A stretch of 64,000 nt of DNA, from the NCBI RefSeq assembly GCF_033568475.1, contig NC_133121.1, positions 2,852,001-2,916,000 of the forward strand. Reading direction: 5' to 3'. This stretch comes from Henckelia pumila (Eukaryota; Streptophyta; Magnoliopsida; Lamiales; Gesneriaceae). This document shows, piece after piece, positions 26,206-38,255 of the stretch; the stretch's first letter is position 1; each line of letters begins with the position of its first letter. Below the pieces are notes generated by a model. The model saw nothing but the letters and a program-made list of their open reading frames with translations. It was not told the DNA's origin and did no database searches. The translations under genes and the position numbers were made by a program.

Positions 26206-27323
26206 CTCCCAGTTTCCCACCAGAAGATAAGAAAATGCACCAAGATTGGAGAATTATGAACGAGTATGCGGCATTTTCAATTGCTCTATGATTTCTCCAA
26301 GAAAATTTTAGAAACCTTGTTCGAGATAAAACCAACAATCGGGGCTACTTGAGTTCAAAGGAGAGTGTTATTTGCTTGGGCTCGTAGGAGTTGGGCTTCT
26401 AGCATAGGTTTTAAAAACGGGTCCGGATATCGATCCACTGCTCAACAGTCGATTACGACAATTTTCGCGATTTTTAAAATAATTGATTATGAATTTTTTT
26501 AAAAAAATTTATGAAAAAAAAATCCATAAACATATATTTTTAAAATGATTTCAAATACTCGATCAAGATCGAGCAGGGAAAATTAAAATCGAGTCGAGCT
26601 CGATAAAAAGTTTATTGTTATTCTAAAATCATATTATTAGAATATTTACAACAATAAATACAATCATATTTAAGCTCTGATAAGTCTCTATTATGGCATT
26701 TTTTATATTGTAAAAATCTAATAATTTAACAAGGAATATTTGAAATTTTGAATGCATCAACGTAGTGCAACTGTAACGATCATAAAATTTTCAACCTCAG
26801 AAAAATACATATTATAATTTTCATACGTATTTTTAGAATCTCTATAATCAATTTTTTTTAAAGGTTGCAAACACTACCTAATATAGTTGTCAATTATAAT
26901 AATTAAATAAGTATTTTTATACTATCCAAATACCAAATATACATCACGTACATACCAGCGCAGTGACACATATTTAAGACATCGCTTCAAATTGAGGCCA
27001 ATCAAAACATTAGAAATTGATCAGGTGAGTTTTTAGCAAATAAGACTTCATATATGCAGACAGATTTTGAGCTCTAATTTTGGCTAATGTTAAGAATAAG
27101 CCCCAAGTTTTAAATTTTTTATTATCATTTTTTTATATATAAAAAAGCCAAGTTGATGCACAATATTAATTGGTACATATATTGGAAACTTTCTTGAATT
27201 TGAAAAGACAATCAATCATACAAAGCAAATTAAGCAATCACTGGCACAACAACAGCCTTTCGTTTCTTTTACGAACTTATTAATTCACAAGAGCATTTCC
27301 CTATATATATATATGAGTACGGC
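26206..27323. other. Intergenic between EMB1273-like gene and dioxygenase A
   Basis: The first part is the promoter side of the EMB1273-like gene. The remainder is AT-rich with no gene or element recognised. Positions 27240-27323 are probably the 3' UTR of dioxygenase A. Confidence 0.35.
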
Positions 27324-29332
27324 CTAAAGTTTGAAGTGATGAACTTGAATGTTTTCAGCAGTGAGTTTCTTGAAGTTGCTAAGTTTTCTGGTGGCGTAAA
27401 ACTTTCCCCAGCTATATCCTTTGTACTTGGCTGGGTTTTGGTCATCCATCAACTCCTCCAGCGGCTCCACCCATATGTTATGAGAAGGATTCAAGAAAAA
27501 TGGGATCGAAAATCTTTCTTTCTCCGAATTCACCTTCACTCTGTGCTCCACGCTTTCATATCTATCATTGCTCCACACCTAGCAGTACACAAACATTATT
27601 AATCCATAGACACCGTTTGATGTGAAGGATAACATATTAATTGATTAATAATCATTGTTTTGTCCAATGTTTGACTCAAGTTCTTTCAAAGATTAGTGTC
27701 ATGCACCATTGTCTAATCCATGTATATTGATTTAAAATCCTTATATTATTAATTCATCATCATCCAATCCATGAACCAAACAATGACAATTTAGGTACCT
27801 GGATGAGATCTCCTGCATTGACTATATAAGCATCCTGAATTGGTTTGACAAAAACCCATTCCCCGTCAGCTTTCCTCTTAACTTCTAGTCCTCCAACATC
27901 ATCTTGAGCTAGAATCGTCATGGCCCCAGCGTCCTTGTGTCGGCCGAGGCCGAGGGCTAACTGCGGAGCAGGACATGGAGGATAGTAGTTGAGACGCATA
28001 AAGCTCGTCTGGTGCTGGAAAAAGCCATACAATCGATCTTCTACCAAGCCTAAGCTTAATGCTATGAGTGCCAGCATCTTGTATGCTAGCTTTTGCATCT
28101 CTGCAGCATTCTCTTCGCACGCCTCCCTGTGAAAGCGCAAAAACAACCTCTTGCTACATATAAAATCTATATGTAACACAATCATATGTAAATCAACAAC
28201 GTTTTGAAAAAATCATTTCTTAGGGAAAATATTTTTTTTGATCTATTAACTTGTCCATATTTTGGTTTTGATCCATTGACTTTTAAAAATTTGATTTTGG
28301 TACAGTACTAACTGTAATTTCCAGTGATTTTGGTCCAACTGCATACGTATCATCTAGACATTGGCACACGATCCATGAACAATTTAATGAACCAAAAAAA
28401 GTAGGGAAAATTGCTTTTTTGGTCCTGTATATTTGTCACTTTGCGATTTTGGTCTTTTATATTTTTAGATTTCAGTTTTAGTCCACTATTTTTCTTTTTT
28501 GGCAATTTTAGTCCTTTTTTCGACGTGGCGCTGATGTGGTAGCAATGCAATGCTGATGTGGAGCTGACGTGTACAATGTCACGTAAGCATTTTCGAATAA
28601 AAAGGACCAAAATTGCCAAAAATCAAAACATGCAGGACTAAAACTGAAATATGAAAACATATAGGACTAAAATCGCAAAGTGATAAATATAGAGGACCAA
28701 AATTACAGTTTTCCCAAAACAGTATTTTCCCTTTTCGTAAAAAAACATTGGAAGATCAAAGAAATGATCATCACGTTTTTTATAAGCAAAGTGGACATTA
28801 ATATCATATCATTTGTGGAGATATTGGACTATTGGAGTTTCATTAGTTGAATCATATATATATACCTCAACTCTGGAGGATAATCAGGCCATTGATTGCT
28901 CAGCTCCCTCAACTCTTCATCACCAGGCTCATCCGAAGCATATATAATCGTGGGATCCTCTATCGTGCAATCGAAAACTTGTTTCCAGTCTCTTACATTC
29001 TTTGTTATCTCGTGATCAGAATATCCGAATATGTTCACTTCATTCCGACTCACCTTCCTCTTGTCATCATGCGACAAGGCGAAGAATTTCCTCGAAGCCG
29101 AACCGATCTTTTCGCGAACTCGTGTAGGCACCCCGTGGTTGATCACCTGGAAGAATCCCCAGTTCTTGCATGCTTCGCTGATTTCAGACACTAATCGTGC
29201 CATGCCGTCGGAATCGTGATGTGGGGAGTTAACTGGGGAAAGATCGATTAATGGGATGCCTTCGGCGTGGATTGTGTCGAGTTTAGGCCGGTGTTCCAGT
29301 TCTTGGATGTAATCTTGATCAACTTCACCCAT
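27324..29332 (-). CDS. 2-oxoglutarate/Fe(II)-dependent dioxygenase, copy A (At3g19000/At3g19010-like, DOXC class)
   Basis: Three exons, 29332-28866, 28126-27799 and 27578-27324, join in frame to give 349 residues, the usual length. The N-terminal DIOX_N domain includes PLIDLSP and WGFFQVINHGV (about 68-78). The catalytic jelly-roll has the iron ligands H219 and D221 (GRHKDAGA) and H277 (ESVEHRVKV), and the 2-oxoglutarate-binding R287-x-S289 (ERFSIPFF). Also present are LNYYPPCP, which is typical of plant DOXC enzymes, and the subfamily hallmarks MGEVDxxxIQ, EHRPKL and TKNVRDWK. The enzymes are soluble cytosolic hydroxylases or desaturases of small molecules; the substrate cannot be told from sequence. 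This copy has diverged most from B and C and lacks their KNHTSL tail. Intron 1 holds a MITE at 28404-28715. A TATAAATA box lies at 29395-29388, 56 bp upstream of the ATG. Confidence 0.94.
28404..28715. mobile_element. Fold-back MITE with long terminal inverted repeats
   Basis: The 312-bp element begins GGGAAAATTGC and ends ACAGTTTTCCC. Some 50 bases at each end are complementary, for example TCACTTTGCGATTTTGGTC at the left against GACTAAAATCGCAAAGTGA at the right. The interior is also partly self-complementary (GGCAATTTTAGTCC against GGACCAAAATTGCC). It sits in intron 1 of dioxygenase A. The superfamily is unclear; Mutator-like is possible. I could not find a convincing target duplication. 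A related half-element appears to precede it at about 28221-28320. Confidence 0.78.
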
Positions 29333-29387
29333 GGATATAATATGAAATTAATAATAATGTTGAATAATATTAGTGCTAATGATTTGA

Positions 29388-29395
29388 TATTTATA
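29388..29395 (-). promoter_or_regulatory. Probable TATA box of dioxygenase A
   Basis: TATAAATA on the minus strand, 56 bp upstream of the start codon, which would leave a 5' UTR of about 25-30 nt if initiation is at the usual distance. Confidence 0.5.
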
Positions 29396-29456
29396 ATGAG
29401 AAGCCAATAATTTTGATTTTTTGGTCACATTAGTGAAGTTTTCGGTGTCACCCACC

Positions 29457-29905
29457 TAACTAATTCAATTTTGTCAAGAAAATAGAGATGGCGTGGGAGA
29501 AGTGATTAATTAGAGAAATATGAAAGAAACAATGGTAGGTCGTGCATGTCAATCAATCAAGTTTCTTGTATGTATGACAAATCAATGAACTGTTTGCGGT
29601 CACTAAAAATAAATTAATATGGATTTTTTTTCATAAATTTGTTATAAAAAAATAAATTCATAATCATTTATTTTTAAATGTTACGATCAATCTCTAATAT
29701 TACATGTATACGACACACAATTAAAATTACATGATTATCAGACATTTTATTTTGAAAAAACTTCTAAAAATATATATAGAATAATCATGTAATTTAAAGT
29801 CTAATGTGTAACCCAACACGTAACTTTCTCTGTACTTCATGTAACATAACATTTATTATTTAATCAGCGTTCTAGAAGTACTGCTTCATTTTGCTTGTCA
29901 TCATT
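29457..29905. promoter_or_regulatory. Upstream block shared by the three dioxygenase genes (copy A)
   Basis: Positions 29457-29585 (containing GAGATGGCGTGGGAGAA) and 29862-29905 (containing GCGTTCTAGAAGTACTGCTT) recur upstream of B at 33959-34168 and of C at 39228-39440. The blocks survive although the DNA between them and the start codons has changed greatly. They could be a shared regulatory region or simply duplicated DNA that happens to be conserved. Confidence 0.5.
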
Positions 29906-30227
29906 CAAAGGCCAAAGCTAACACCCAAAAAAAAAAAAAGGCCATGTGCATAATTTCTTTCAAAATGTTAACCAACTTAATTAATTATACTAAAGTCAAT
30001 ATCGTGTAAATTCGGGGCTTGAACTTACAATTATTAGTGTTGGCAAAATTTCTTCAGATTTTTACGGACGAGCTTTAAAGTTTTTTCTCATTCTGCATTT
30101 ATATTTCAATTTCATTATTGATTTATGATGTAGACGTTATTATAAGATATATATTTAAATTTTTTTGTAGCTCAGTTAAAAATAAATTTTTTTTCCTCTG
30201 CCTTTATAACAAGACTACAAGACTATA

Positions 30228-30483
30228 TTTGGTTGGATTATTAATAATCCATGTATAAATTTATTCTGTCTAATCCTATGTTCTTTCCATCATATTATTA
30301 TCCATCTTTTAATTATAATTTTACATCAATCAAATCATTTATTATTTATCTTACACCAATCAAATCATTAAATTTAAATTACTATATTACCCCTTATAAA
30401 TAATATTATTTATATTTTATTTAATTTTAAAAGGATAAAATGGTAATTTATCATTTTTATATAAAATTTAATCAATCCAATTC
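30228..30483. mobile_element. Possible MITE, first of a related pair
   Basis: The stretch begins TATTTGGTTGGATTATTAAT and contains CAATCAAATCATTAAATTTA and a later GATAAAATGGTAATTTATCA. The same strings in the same order, diverged, occur at 31078-31312, whose end reads as the complement of TTTGGTTTGATT. This suggests two copies of one small AT-rich element. Ends and target duplications are not clear. Confidence 0.35.
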
Positions 30484-31077
30484 TGAGAAAAATGATTTTT
30501 TTTTACGGTAAAACTTGTAAATATTATCGATGCAAATCATTCATTACAAGTCTGATCAACTCAAAGAAAAATTCTCCATTCACCCATATAAATGATGAAG
30601 GAGAGGGAGAAACAAAATGAGTAAACAACGGGCACTCTATGGTTGTGTTACACATATGAATTAACTAAAAAATTACTTATTTCTTAATTCAGTCATTCTC
30701 TGATACGCAGAACCCCATATAGCAAAGATTCTCCTGATTATATCATAGTACTATATATACTCCAACTAACGCACATATTTTTTTGATTTTTTTCCCGTAA
30801 GTTAAATATTCAAAGTCTTACCAAGTACGTACACTAAATCGCATATATTTTTTTCGATTTCAATATTTTTTTGTGATCAAAACCTACCCATGACAGGAAA
30901 ATGCTTATGTGACAAATATTACATAAGTAACTGGTATCCACTAATAAATTGGTCATTTTAGATTTTAGAAGAAAAAATATTGCATATCATGTGACATAAG
31001 TGGATGAGAATAGTGTCTCGCACTAAGAGATCCGTTCTAAGTGACATATTATTAATTTATTGATAATTTATTTTATA

Positions 31078-31312
31078 GAATCTCATTATAGTTTGTTATA
31101 TTATTTATCTTTATTCATCAAATACTTATCATAAATCAATCAAATCATTAAATTTAAATTATAATATTTCTCTTAATAAATAATATTATTCAATTTTTTT
31201 AATTTTTAAAATGACAAAATGATAATCTATCATTTTATTTAAAATTTTATCAATCAAAATAAACAAATTATTATTATTTATCAATCAAACTAAATACTAT
31301 CATTTTGTATTT
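31078..31312. mobile_element. Possible MITE, second of a related pair
   Basis: Diverged relative of 30228-30483. The best-matching part contains CAATCAAATCATTAAATTTA (31139-31158) and ATAAATAATATTATTCAA (31177-31194). Confidence 0.35.
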
Positions 31313-31341
31313 TTTAAATCATATTAAATTATTTATCTCTT

Positions 31342-31363
31342 TATTATTATTATTATTATTATA

Positions 31364-31431
<68 letters not shown>
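31342..31431. repeat. (ATT)n microsatellite
   Basis: About 30 ATT triplets with one interruption, followed by a short ATC run. It lies between dioxygenase A and the 3' end of dioxygenase B. Confidence 0.95.
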
Positions 31432-31630
31432 CATCATCATAACTTTAACTTCAAAAACAAACAAAACATACAACGAGTGACTAAATAAGCAATTATCCTT
31501 AGTTTTATAAGCATAAACATATAGTTCTCCCACATGTATACCCTGATAACAATGCGCGCCAAGCATGATTTATTTCCCAATCATGATTTATTTCCCAAAT
31601 TAATATTACATAAAGACCAAATCAACGGTA

Positions 31631-33623
31631 TCATTCAGTACTCGACAAACTTGTGTGATTCTTGAAATGCTGGATCTGAATGTTTTCAACGTCAAGCTTC
31701 ATGAAGTTACTGCGTTTACGAGCCGATAAAAACTTCCCAAAGTTATAAGGCTTGTACTTTGCAGGATTCTGGTCATTTACCAGCTCTTCCAAAGGCTCCA
31801 CCCAAGTATGGTGTGCGAGACTATGGAAGTATGGTATGGAAAACCTCTCCTTCTCCGAGTTCACCTTCACCCTGTGCTCCAGGCTCTCGTACTTGTCATT
31901 GCTCCAAACCTACACACACATGAGTAGTACTACTCATTTGTAATTGAGCATGTTCGAAAAGCTCGCGATTGCAGTTGATTTGGGAGTTCTCCAAAATTTA
32001 CACTACTTCATAAATTATAGTGAAATTCTATGAGGTTCGATCAGATCATTTTTTTAGCAAAATTGTATGTACCTGCATAATGTCACCAACATTAATGATA
32101 TAAGAATCAGGCGTAGGCTTGACAAGGACCCATTCTCCATCTGTCTTTCTCTTCACCTGAAGGCCTCCAACATCATCTTGAGCCAAGATTGTTAATGCTC
32201 CCCCATCCTTATGCCGGCCTACACCTAAAGCTAGATCCGGAGCTGGACATGGAGGGTAGTGATTCAACCGGATAAAGTTTGCGTGATCATCGAAAAAACT
32301 ATTGAACCGCGTTTGTTCTAGGCCTAAGCTTAGGGCGATGAGTCCGAGCAACTTGTGAGCCAGTTTTTGTATTTCTACTGCGTACTCCTCGCACACCTCC
32401 CTGCACAATGATCGGTCGGGGTTAAACTCGAGTTAGTACGTATTTTAAAAAAGGGATGTGTGATGCGACCCAGTACTAACTATGAATCTAGATCAGAATC
32501 TTGAGAAGGATATATCAAGATAGGATCTACTCGTGAAGTCATGACCACCAATTAAGGATCGGTTCCAAGACTCTTTTTTTGTTAAGAAATGGACAACACA
32601 CCCCTAGCACTATCACACCAAAAAATGAAACGAACCAAGCATGAAAACATTAACCGATGAACCAATTATGGACAATCCAACATATAACGATAGAACCTGA
32701 ACGGGTGGCTCAACTATAGACAGTCCAACATATAACGGTAGAACCTGAACGGGTGGCCCAACTATGACTTGTCCAATAGGGTGGACCAACTATAGACAGC
32801 TCAACATATAACAGTAGACCCTGAACGGGTGGCCCAACTATGACTTGTCCAATATATAACAAAGGAACGTGAGTTCTGATACCATGTTAAGTAATAGACT
32901 TGGACCGACCTCAACCACAAAAACTAACTAGCTAGCTCAAAAGATAGGATTATTAAGAAATAAACTTTGACCCGACTCGGCCTCAGAAACTAGCTCAGAC
33001 TATTTACCGAATGTGAGACATAATTAACATACCAACAATCTTGTGGCCTAGAAGAATCCAAATAATTTCATCCCAGATAATAAAACCAATCCATTAATAC
33101 ATGTTCTGAAGAAGCAAGAATCATGATTTCATGCAAGAAAATAACTTTTGCAAGCAGAAAGACACCTGATGTCCGGAGGAAACTCAGGCCACTGATTATT
33201 CAACTCCTTCACCTCCTGGTCATCGCTCTCAGGCGAAGCTGGGATCAAAATCGGATCCCGAACCACAAAGTCGAACACTTCCTTCCAGTCCCTCACATTC
33301 TTCGTGTGCTCTGTGTCATAATACCCAAGAGGGTTCACTTCATCTCTTGCCACCTTCTTCTTGTCTTCTTTGGGCAGGGCGAAGAATTTCCTGGCCGCTG
33401 ATTCGATGTTTTCGCGTGCTTTTACAGCTACTCCGTGGTTGATCACTTGGAAAAATCCCCATTCCTGGCAGGCGCGGCCTATTTCGGCAACCAGCTGCGG
33501 ACTTGGTTCGGGGGAGTTAATTAACGGGGAAAGGTCGATCAAAGGGATTCCTTGGGCGAAGGAGGTCTGGAGTTTGGGTCGGTGTTCCAGGTCCTGGATG
33601 AATGCTGGATCAACTTCTCCCAT
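31631..33623 (-). CDS. 2-oxoglutarate/Fe(II)-dependent dioxygenase, copy B
   Basis: Three exons, 33623-33166, 32400-32073 and 31909-31631, give 354 residues. The iron ligands are H216 and D218 (GRHKDGGA) and H274 (SLEHRVKV); the co-substrate site is R284-x-S286. Intron positions and phases equal those of copies A and C, so the three arose by tandem duplication. Exon 2 is about 94% identical to copy C by eye. Differences that may matter are IRLNHYPPCP shared with C but not A, and a substitution in the active-site neighbourhood, HKDGG against HKDAG. The protein ends with KNHTSLSSTE, an extension absent from A. Intron 1 (32401-33165) contains an old LTR-related fragment. A TATATATAAGG string near 33674-33684 lies 50-60 bp upstream of the ATG. 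Substrate unknown. Confidence 0.94.
32500..32915 (-). mobile_element. LTR-retrotransposon-related fossil fragment in intron 1 of copy B
   Basis: On the minus strand the string TGGTATCAGAACTC (32873-32886) matches the tRNA-Met-type primer-binding site that follows plant LTRs. Next to it on the plus strand, 32690-32860 holds three imperfect copies of a unit with ACATATAACGGTAGAACCTG and GAACGGGTGGCCCAACTATG. No coding part is present and the outer limits are uncertain. Copy C's corresponding intron lacks it, so it entered after the B/C split or was lost from C. It is a broken remnant. Confidence 0.5.
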
Positions 33624-33673
33624 GGCGGATTTTGTTTGAGCTAGCTCGGAGATATATAGCTAGGATTATAGTC

Positions 33674-33684
33674 CTTATATATAT
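33674..33684 (-). promoter_or_regulatory. Probable TATA box of dioxygenase B
   Basis: TATATATAAGG on the minus strand, 51-61 bp upstream of the start codon. The corresponding stretch of copy C has been replaced by unrelated sequence. Confidence 0.45.
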
Positions 33685-33686
33685 TT

Positions 33687-36585
33687 GGCAGTTAGTTAAA
33701 GAAATAAAGAAAGAAAATACGATGAATCTGGACGGTGTAAAAATTGATTGGGGATGTCATCATTTTCACAACAAAACTATAAAATAATAATATCGTCTTA
33801 ATAAAACACATATTGTAATTTCTTTTTTTGAGCGTCACTATATATTAACCCCGTTACCAATTCCAGTGGTCCAAAGTCCAAACTCAAGAATATAATATAT
33901 ATATTGTAAGATGTAACTGAAATAGCTTACTTCAAGATCTTTGAGTTCAAAATAGGCAACTATAATTAATTCGATTTTGTCAAAGAAAATAGAGATGGCG
34001 TGGGAGAACGAGTAATTAGAGAAATATGAATGAAACAAACAAAACAATGTGAATATCAATTAATCAATCAATCAATTCTTGCATGACAAATCACTTATAT
34101 AAGATTATTAATTAATTCATATTTAATTAGCGTTCTAGAAGTACTGCTTCATTTTGCTTCTCATCAGTAAAAGTTAACGCAAAAAAAGGAATGGATATTT
34201 GGCAAAATGGATTTGGTTAAATATATGGGAGTGCACTCTATTATTTGTTAAATATGCTCCATTATTTATTTTTGTTGTAGAAATTATAGACAATAATATC
34301 CTTTTTGATGCGGACAATAAATCGACTACCTGAATTTGCGGAACTCGGGTGATCCACCAAATTAGGAAATCCGAGCTCAAATGACCACTTGTTCCGACGG
34401 GTCACCTGATTTAAGGTCCGAAATCATTTAATTTTAATTTAAGAATATTAAAACCCGAGATTAGTTAATTTTAATTCGAGAATATTTAATTTAAGAATAT
34501 TAGAATTTAAATCTAAACTCTAAATATTCTTAAATTAAATATTCTCGGATTAAAGTTAAATAATCTCGAGTCCTACACCTGAAAATTTTGAAATCTAATG
34601 TGTGATCTCCTTTGGGCTCACTTGATTCACGAATAAACGTTAGAGGCGTCGGGTGGCCACCTGACGAAAATCTTCAAACGCTCAATTCAGCGATCACCTC
34701 CACAAATAACACAAAAGTAGAGAACTTTTGGAAATTGAAAAGTCACTTACCTAAAATGAGAGGAGTTCTTGGTATTTATAGACAAAGTGATGTGGGTCTA
34801 AACTGCAAACAAACACCTCTAGAGTTTAAAAATTAGCAACCGAACCTTTTCATGAAATACACTTTACAAATTGAGCTATACATATTTTATTTCTATATGC
34901 AATTTTTAGATTACATTAAAATTACTAAAATATGCTTATATCCATCACTTCCATTGATTGCTCTCTTTTCTTTAGTAAAATTTATTAGTAATAATCTTCC
35001 TTCCTAAATAAATTATATAGGATTTTAGTTATTCAAAATATTTTTAAATTTGTAAGTATCTATAAATATAAAAAACACAAAAATAAATTAAAATTTCGAA
35101 TTAAAATTTCCAATCGGTGACGTTTTATTCTGATGTTTTTTATTTATATTTTATCTAAATGTTTTAAAAAAATTGATGGATAAAGGATTAAAATTATCCT
35201 AGATCTTTTTTTGTATTTTTATTTTGAAAAAATTACAAAATATTCACAATAAATATAATAGATAGAATTTCATTTAAAATAATAATTTTGTCAATAATTA
35301 TATTTTTTTATACAATTAAAAAAATTTCCTTTTTTTTACTTATAGGTAAACACTCAGAACAATCCCTTGTTTAAATAAATAAATTAAAATTATATAAAGT
35401 TGATATTATTTTAATGTATAATATTTTTAATTTTTTTATCATTGTATTGTTCTCCGTATAGTTCTAATTTGGGATAAGATATTGTTAATGAATTATTATT
35501 AGAAAAATAGTTAATAGAAGGATATTATTGTCCATTTTACTAAAAAAATTAAAGATGTAGTGCATTTAACAACTTGTGGAGTGTGTGTTGAAAAACAATT
35601 ATATGAAGTATCTTTCAAAATATTATATGAAGTATAAAACAATAAAATTATCTTCAGGTTTTTGCGAATGAGTTTTAAAATTATTTTTCATTAATCTGCA
35701 TGTATATTTTCAATTTCATTAGTGACTTATGATGCAGACGTTAGATATTTAATTTTTTTATAGCTCAATTATGATGGTTTTTTTATTTTATGATTACTTG
35801 AGTAATTAGATTGTAAAAATATTTCGTGTGGTATTTATTTCCACGTACAATTTTTTGTGAAAAATTTGTTAGACTCTCTAATTTATTTTAAAGATGTTAT
35901 AATATGTATATGAAGAGTTACATATTGAGTCACATATTACATTTCACTTGAAATTACACAATTATCTATCTATTTTATTTGAAAATCTTTTTCAAAAATA
36001 CATTAAGAATGATTATGTAATTTCAAATATAACCCTCATGCATGTAACTTCATATATATATGTAGCATTACTTTTTTTTTTTCCAACTATAAGAATATGG
36101 ATAATTAATTCACGGTCCAATTGGCACACACTAAACTCACATATTTTTTTCATTTTTTATTCCCGTAAGTTAAATAGTCAGTCTTGTAAGAATTAAGTAC
36201 ACACTAAATCACATTTAAAAAAAAATCGATTTCAATCTTTTTTGTGATAAGCTAATGATGACAGGAATGTTGTTTATTTGACAATATATCACATAATTAG
36301 CTAGCATGGACTAATAAATTGGATACTTTGGATTTTAGAAAAAACATATGTGACATAAATTTTGTATGAGAATAGTACCTCATGCTAAGCATACAACGAG
36401 AGACTAAATAGGCAAATTATATATCTTAGTTTTATACACACAAAACACACATGTACAGTTCTCTCACATGCATGTATACCCTCACGAGTATGACAACAAT
36501 GCCACACATAAATTACTCAGAGTGAAAATTAATTCTCATTTATTTTCCTAATTAATATTACATATATAAGACCAAATCAACGGTA
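33687..36585. other. Region between dioxygenases B and C
   Basis: Holds the upstream DNA of copy B, including the shared blocks at 33959-34095 and 34118-34168, and further DNA similar to that upstream of A (a TTCAGGTTTTTGCGAATGAG region at 35654-35673 resembles 30054-30075). A self-complementary stretch occurs near 34480-34560 (AATTTAAGAATATTAGA.. against ..TATTCTTAAATTAAATA). No gene is seen. The end should contain the 3' UTR of copy C. Confidence 0.4.
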
Positions 36586-38255
36586 TCATTCAGTATTAGG
36601 CAAACTTGTGTGATTCTTGAAATGCTGGATCTGTACGTTTTCAACGTCAAGCTTCATGAAATTACTGCGCTTACGAGCCGAGAAGAACTTCCCCCAGTTA
36701 TAAGGCTTGTACTTTGCAGGATTCTGGTCATTTACCAGCTCTTCCAATGGCTCCACCCAAGTATAGTGTGCGGGATTGTGGAAAAATGGTATGGAAAACC
36801 TCTCCTTCTCCGAGTTCACCTTCACCCTGTGCTCCACGCTCTCGTACTTGTCATTGCTCCAAACCTAGACACACATGAGTAGTACTACTCATTCGTAATT
36901 GAGTCTGTTCGAAAAACTCGCTATTGCACTTGATTCAGAAGTTCTCCAAAATTTACACTACCTGTATAATGTCACCAACATTAATGATGTAAGAATCAGG
37001 CGTAGGCTTGACAAGGACCCATTCTCCATCTGTCTTTCTCTTGACCTGAAGGCCTCCAACATCATCTTGAGCCAAGATTGTTAATGCTCCGGCATCCTTA
37101 TGCCGGCCTACACCTAAAGCTAGATCCGGAGCTGGACATGGAGGGTAGTGATTCAACCGGATAAAGGTCGTCTGATCATCGAAAAAACCATTGAACCGTG
37201 TTCGTTCCAAGCCTAAGCTTAGCGCGATGAGCCCGAGCAACTTGTCAGCCAGTTTTTGCATTTCTGCTGCGTACTCTTCGCACACCTCCCTGAACGTACA
37301 ATATATAGGATTAACTCATGATGAAGTGATCACCAATTAAGGATCGGGTCGAATTTCTGTTTAGTTATAGTTTCCAAAAAAAGGAAGAAATAAATAAACA
37401 AAGTAACTATGTATAGTTTGGGAGATTGAATCACTTCTCAGCAGAAAAAAATACTTCCTAAAATCTCTATCTAATTCCGTGAAATAATCTGACAATCTAA
37501 TGCAGAAACATTACATATCCATGAATAGAAAATTCTAGAGGTCAGAGTAAGAGAAGTAAAAATAAATAAACACTTCTCAGCTGAAAAATGCTTCCCTCCC
37601 TAAACGCTCAATCAAATAATGTCTAATTACCTGAAAGAATCTGATCATCTAATGCAGACACATTATCCATGAATAAAATAAACAAACAAACTTGTGGCCT
37701 AGAAGAATCCAAAGTATTTCACCAAATTAAGATAATGAAACCAATCCATTACATGTTCTGAACAAGTAAGAATCATGAATTATGAGATCACCTGATGTCC
37801 GAAGGAAACTCGGGCCACTGATTAATCAATTCCTTCACCTGATCCTGGTCATCGCTCTCATCAGGCGAAGCCGGAATCAAACTCCGATCCCGAACCACAA
37901 AGTCGAACACTTCTTTCCAGTCCCTCACATTCTTCGTGTGCTCTGTGTCATAATACCCAAGAGGGTTCACTTCATCTCTCGCCACCTTCTTCTTGTCTTC
38001 TTTGGGCAGGGCGAAGAATTTCCTGGCCGCTGATTCGATGTTTTCGCGTGCTTTTACAGCTACTCCGTGGTTGATCACCTGGAAAAACCCCCATTCCTGG
38101 CAGGCTCGGCCTATTTCGGCAACCAGCTGCTGACTTGGTTCGGGGGAGTTAATTAACGGGGAAAGATCGATCAAAGGGATGCCTTGGGCGAAGGAGGTCT
38201 GGAGTTTGGGTCGGTGTTCCAGGGCCTGGATGAATGCTGGATCAACTTCTCCCAT
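36586..38255 (-). CDS. 2-oxoglutarate/Fe(II)-dependent dioxygenase, copy C
   Basis: Three exons, 38255-37792, 37289-36962 and 36864-36586, give 356 residues with an intact frame. The iron ligands are H218, D220 (GRHKDAGA) and H276 (SVEHRVKV); the co-substrate site is R286-x-S288. It is the nearest paralogue of copy B, with identical intron phases. Exon 3 includes the stretch GKFFSARKRSNFMKLDVENV whose DNA (about 36606-36694) is the best match to the fragment found in every unit of the array at 39.7-64 kb. Unlike B, no TATA-like string lies 50-60 bp upstream: 38280-38320 is unrelated to the matching part of B. Expression may therefore differ although the protein looks functional. The substrate is unknown. 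Confidence 0.94.

Noticed and set aside
28221-28735. A larger outer element enclosing the MITE at 28404-28715, from AGGGAAAATATT to AGTATTTTCCC
   Set aside because: Outer termini pair for only about 12 bases and the right half is almost absent. It is probably a separate truncated relative.
31333-31566. Open frames made of long Ile, Tyr, Leu or Asn runs at microsatellites (also 41953-42189, 43049-43231, 50927-51125)
   Set aside because: These are translations of (AAT)n tracts, which lack stops in some frames.
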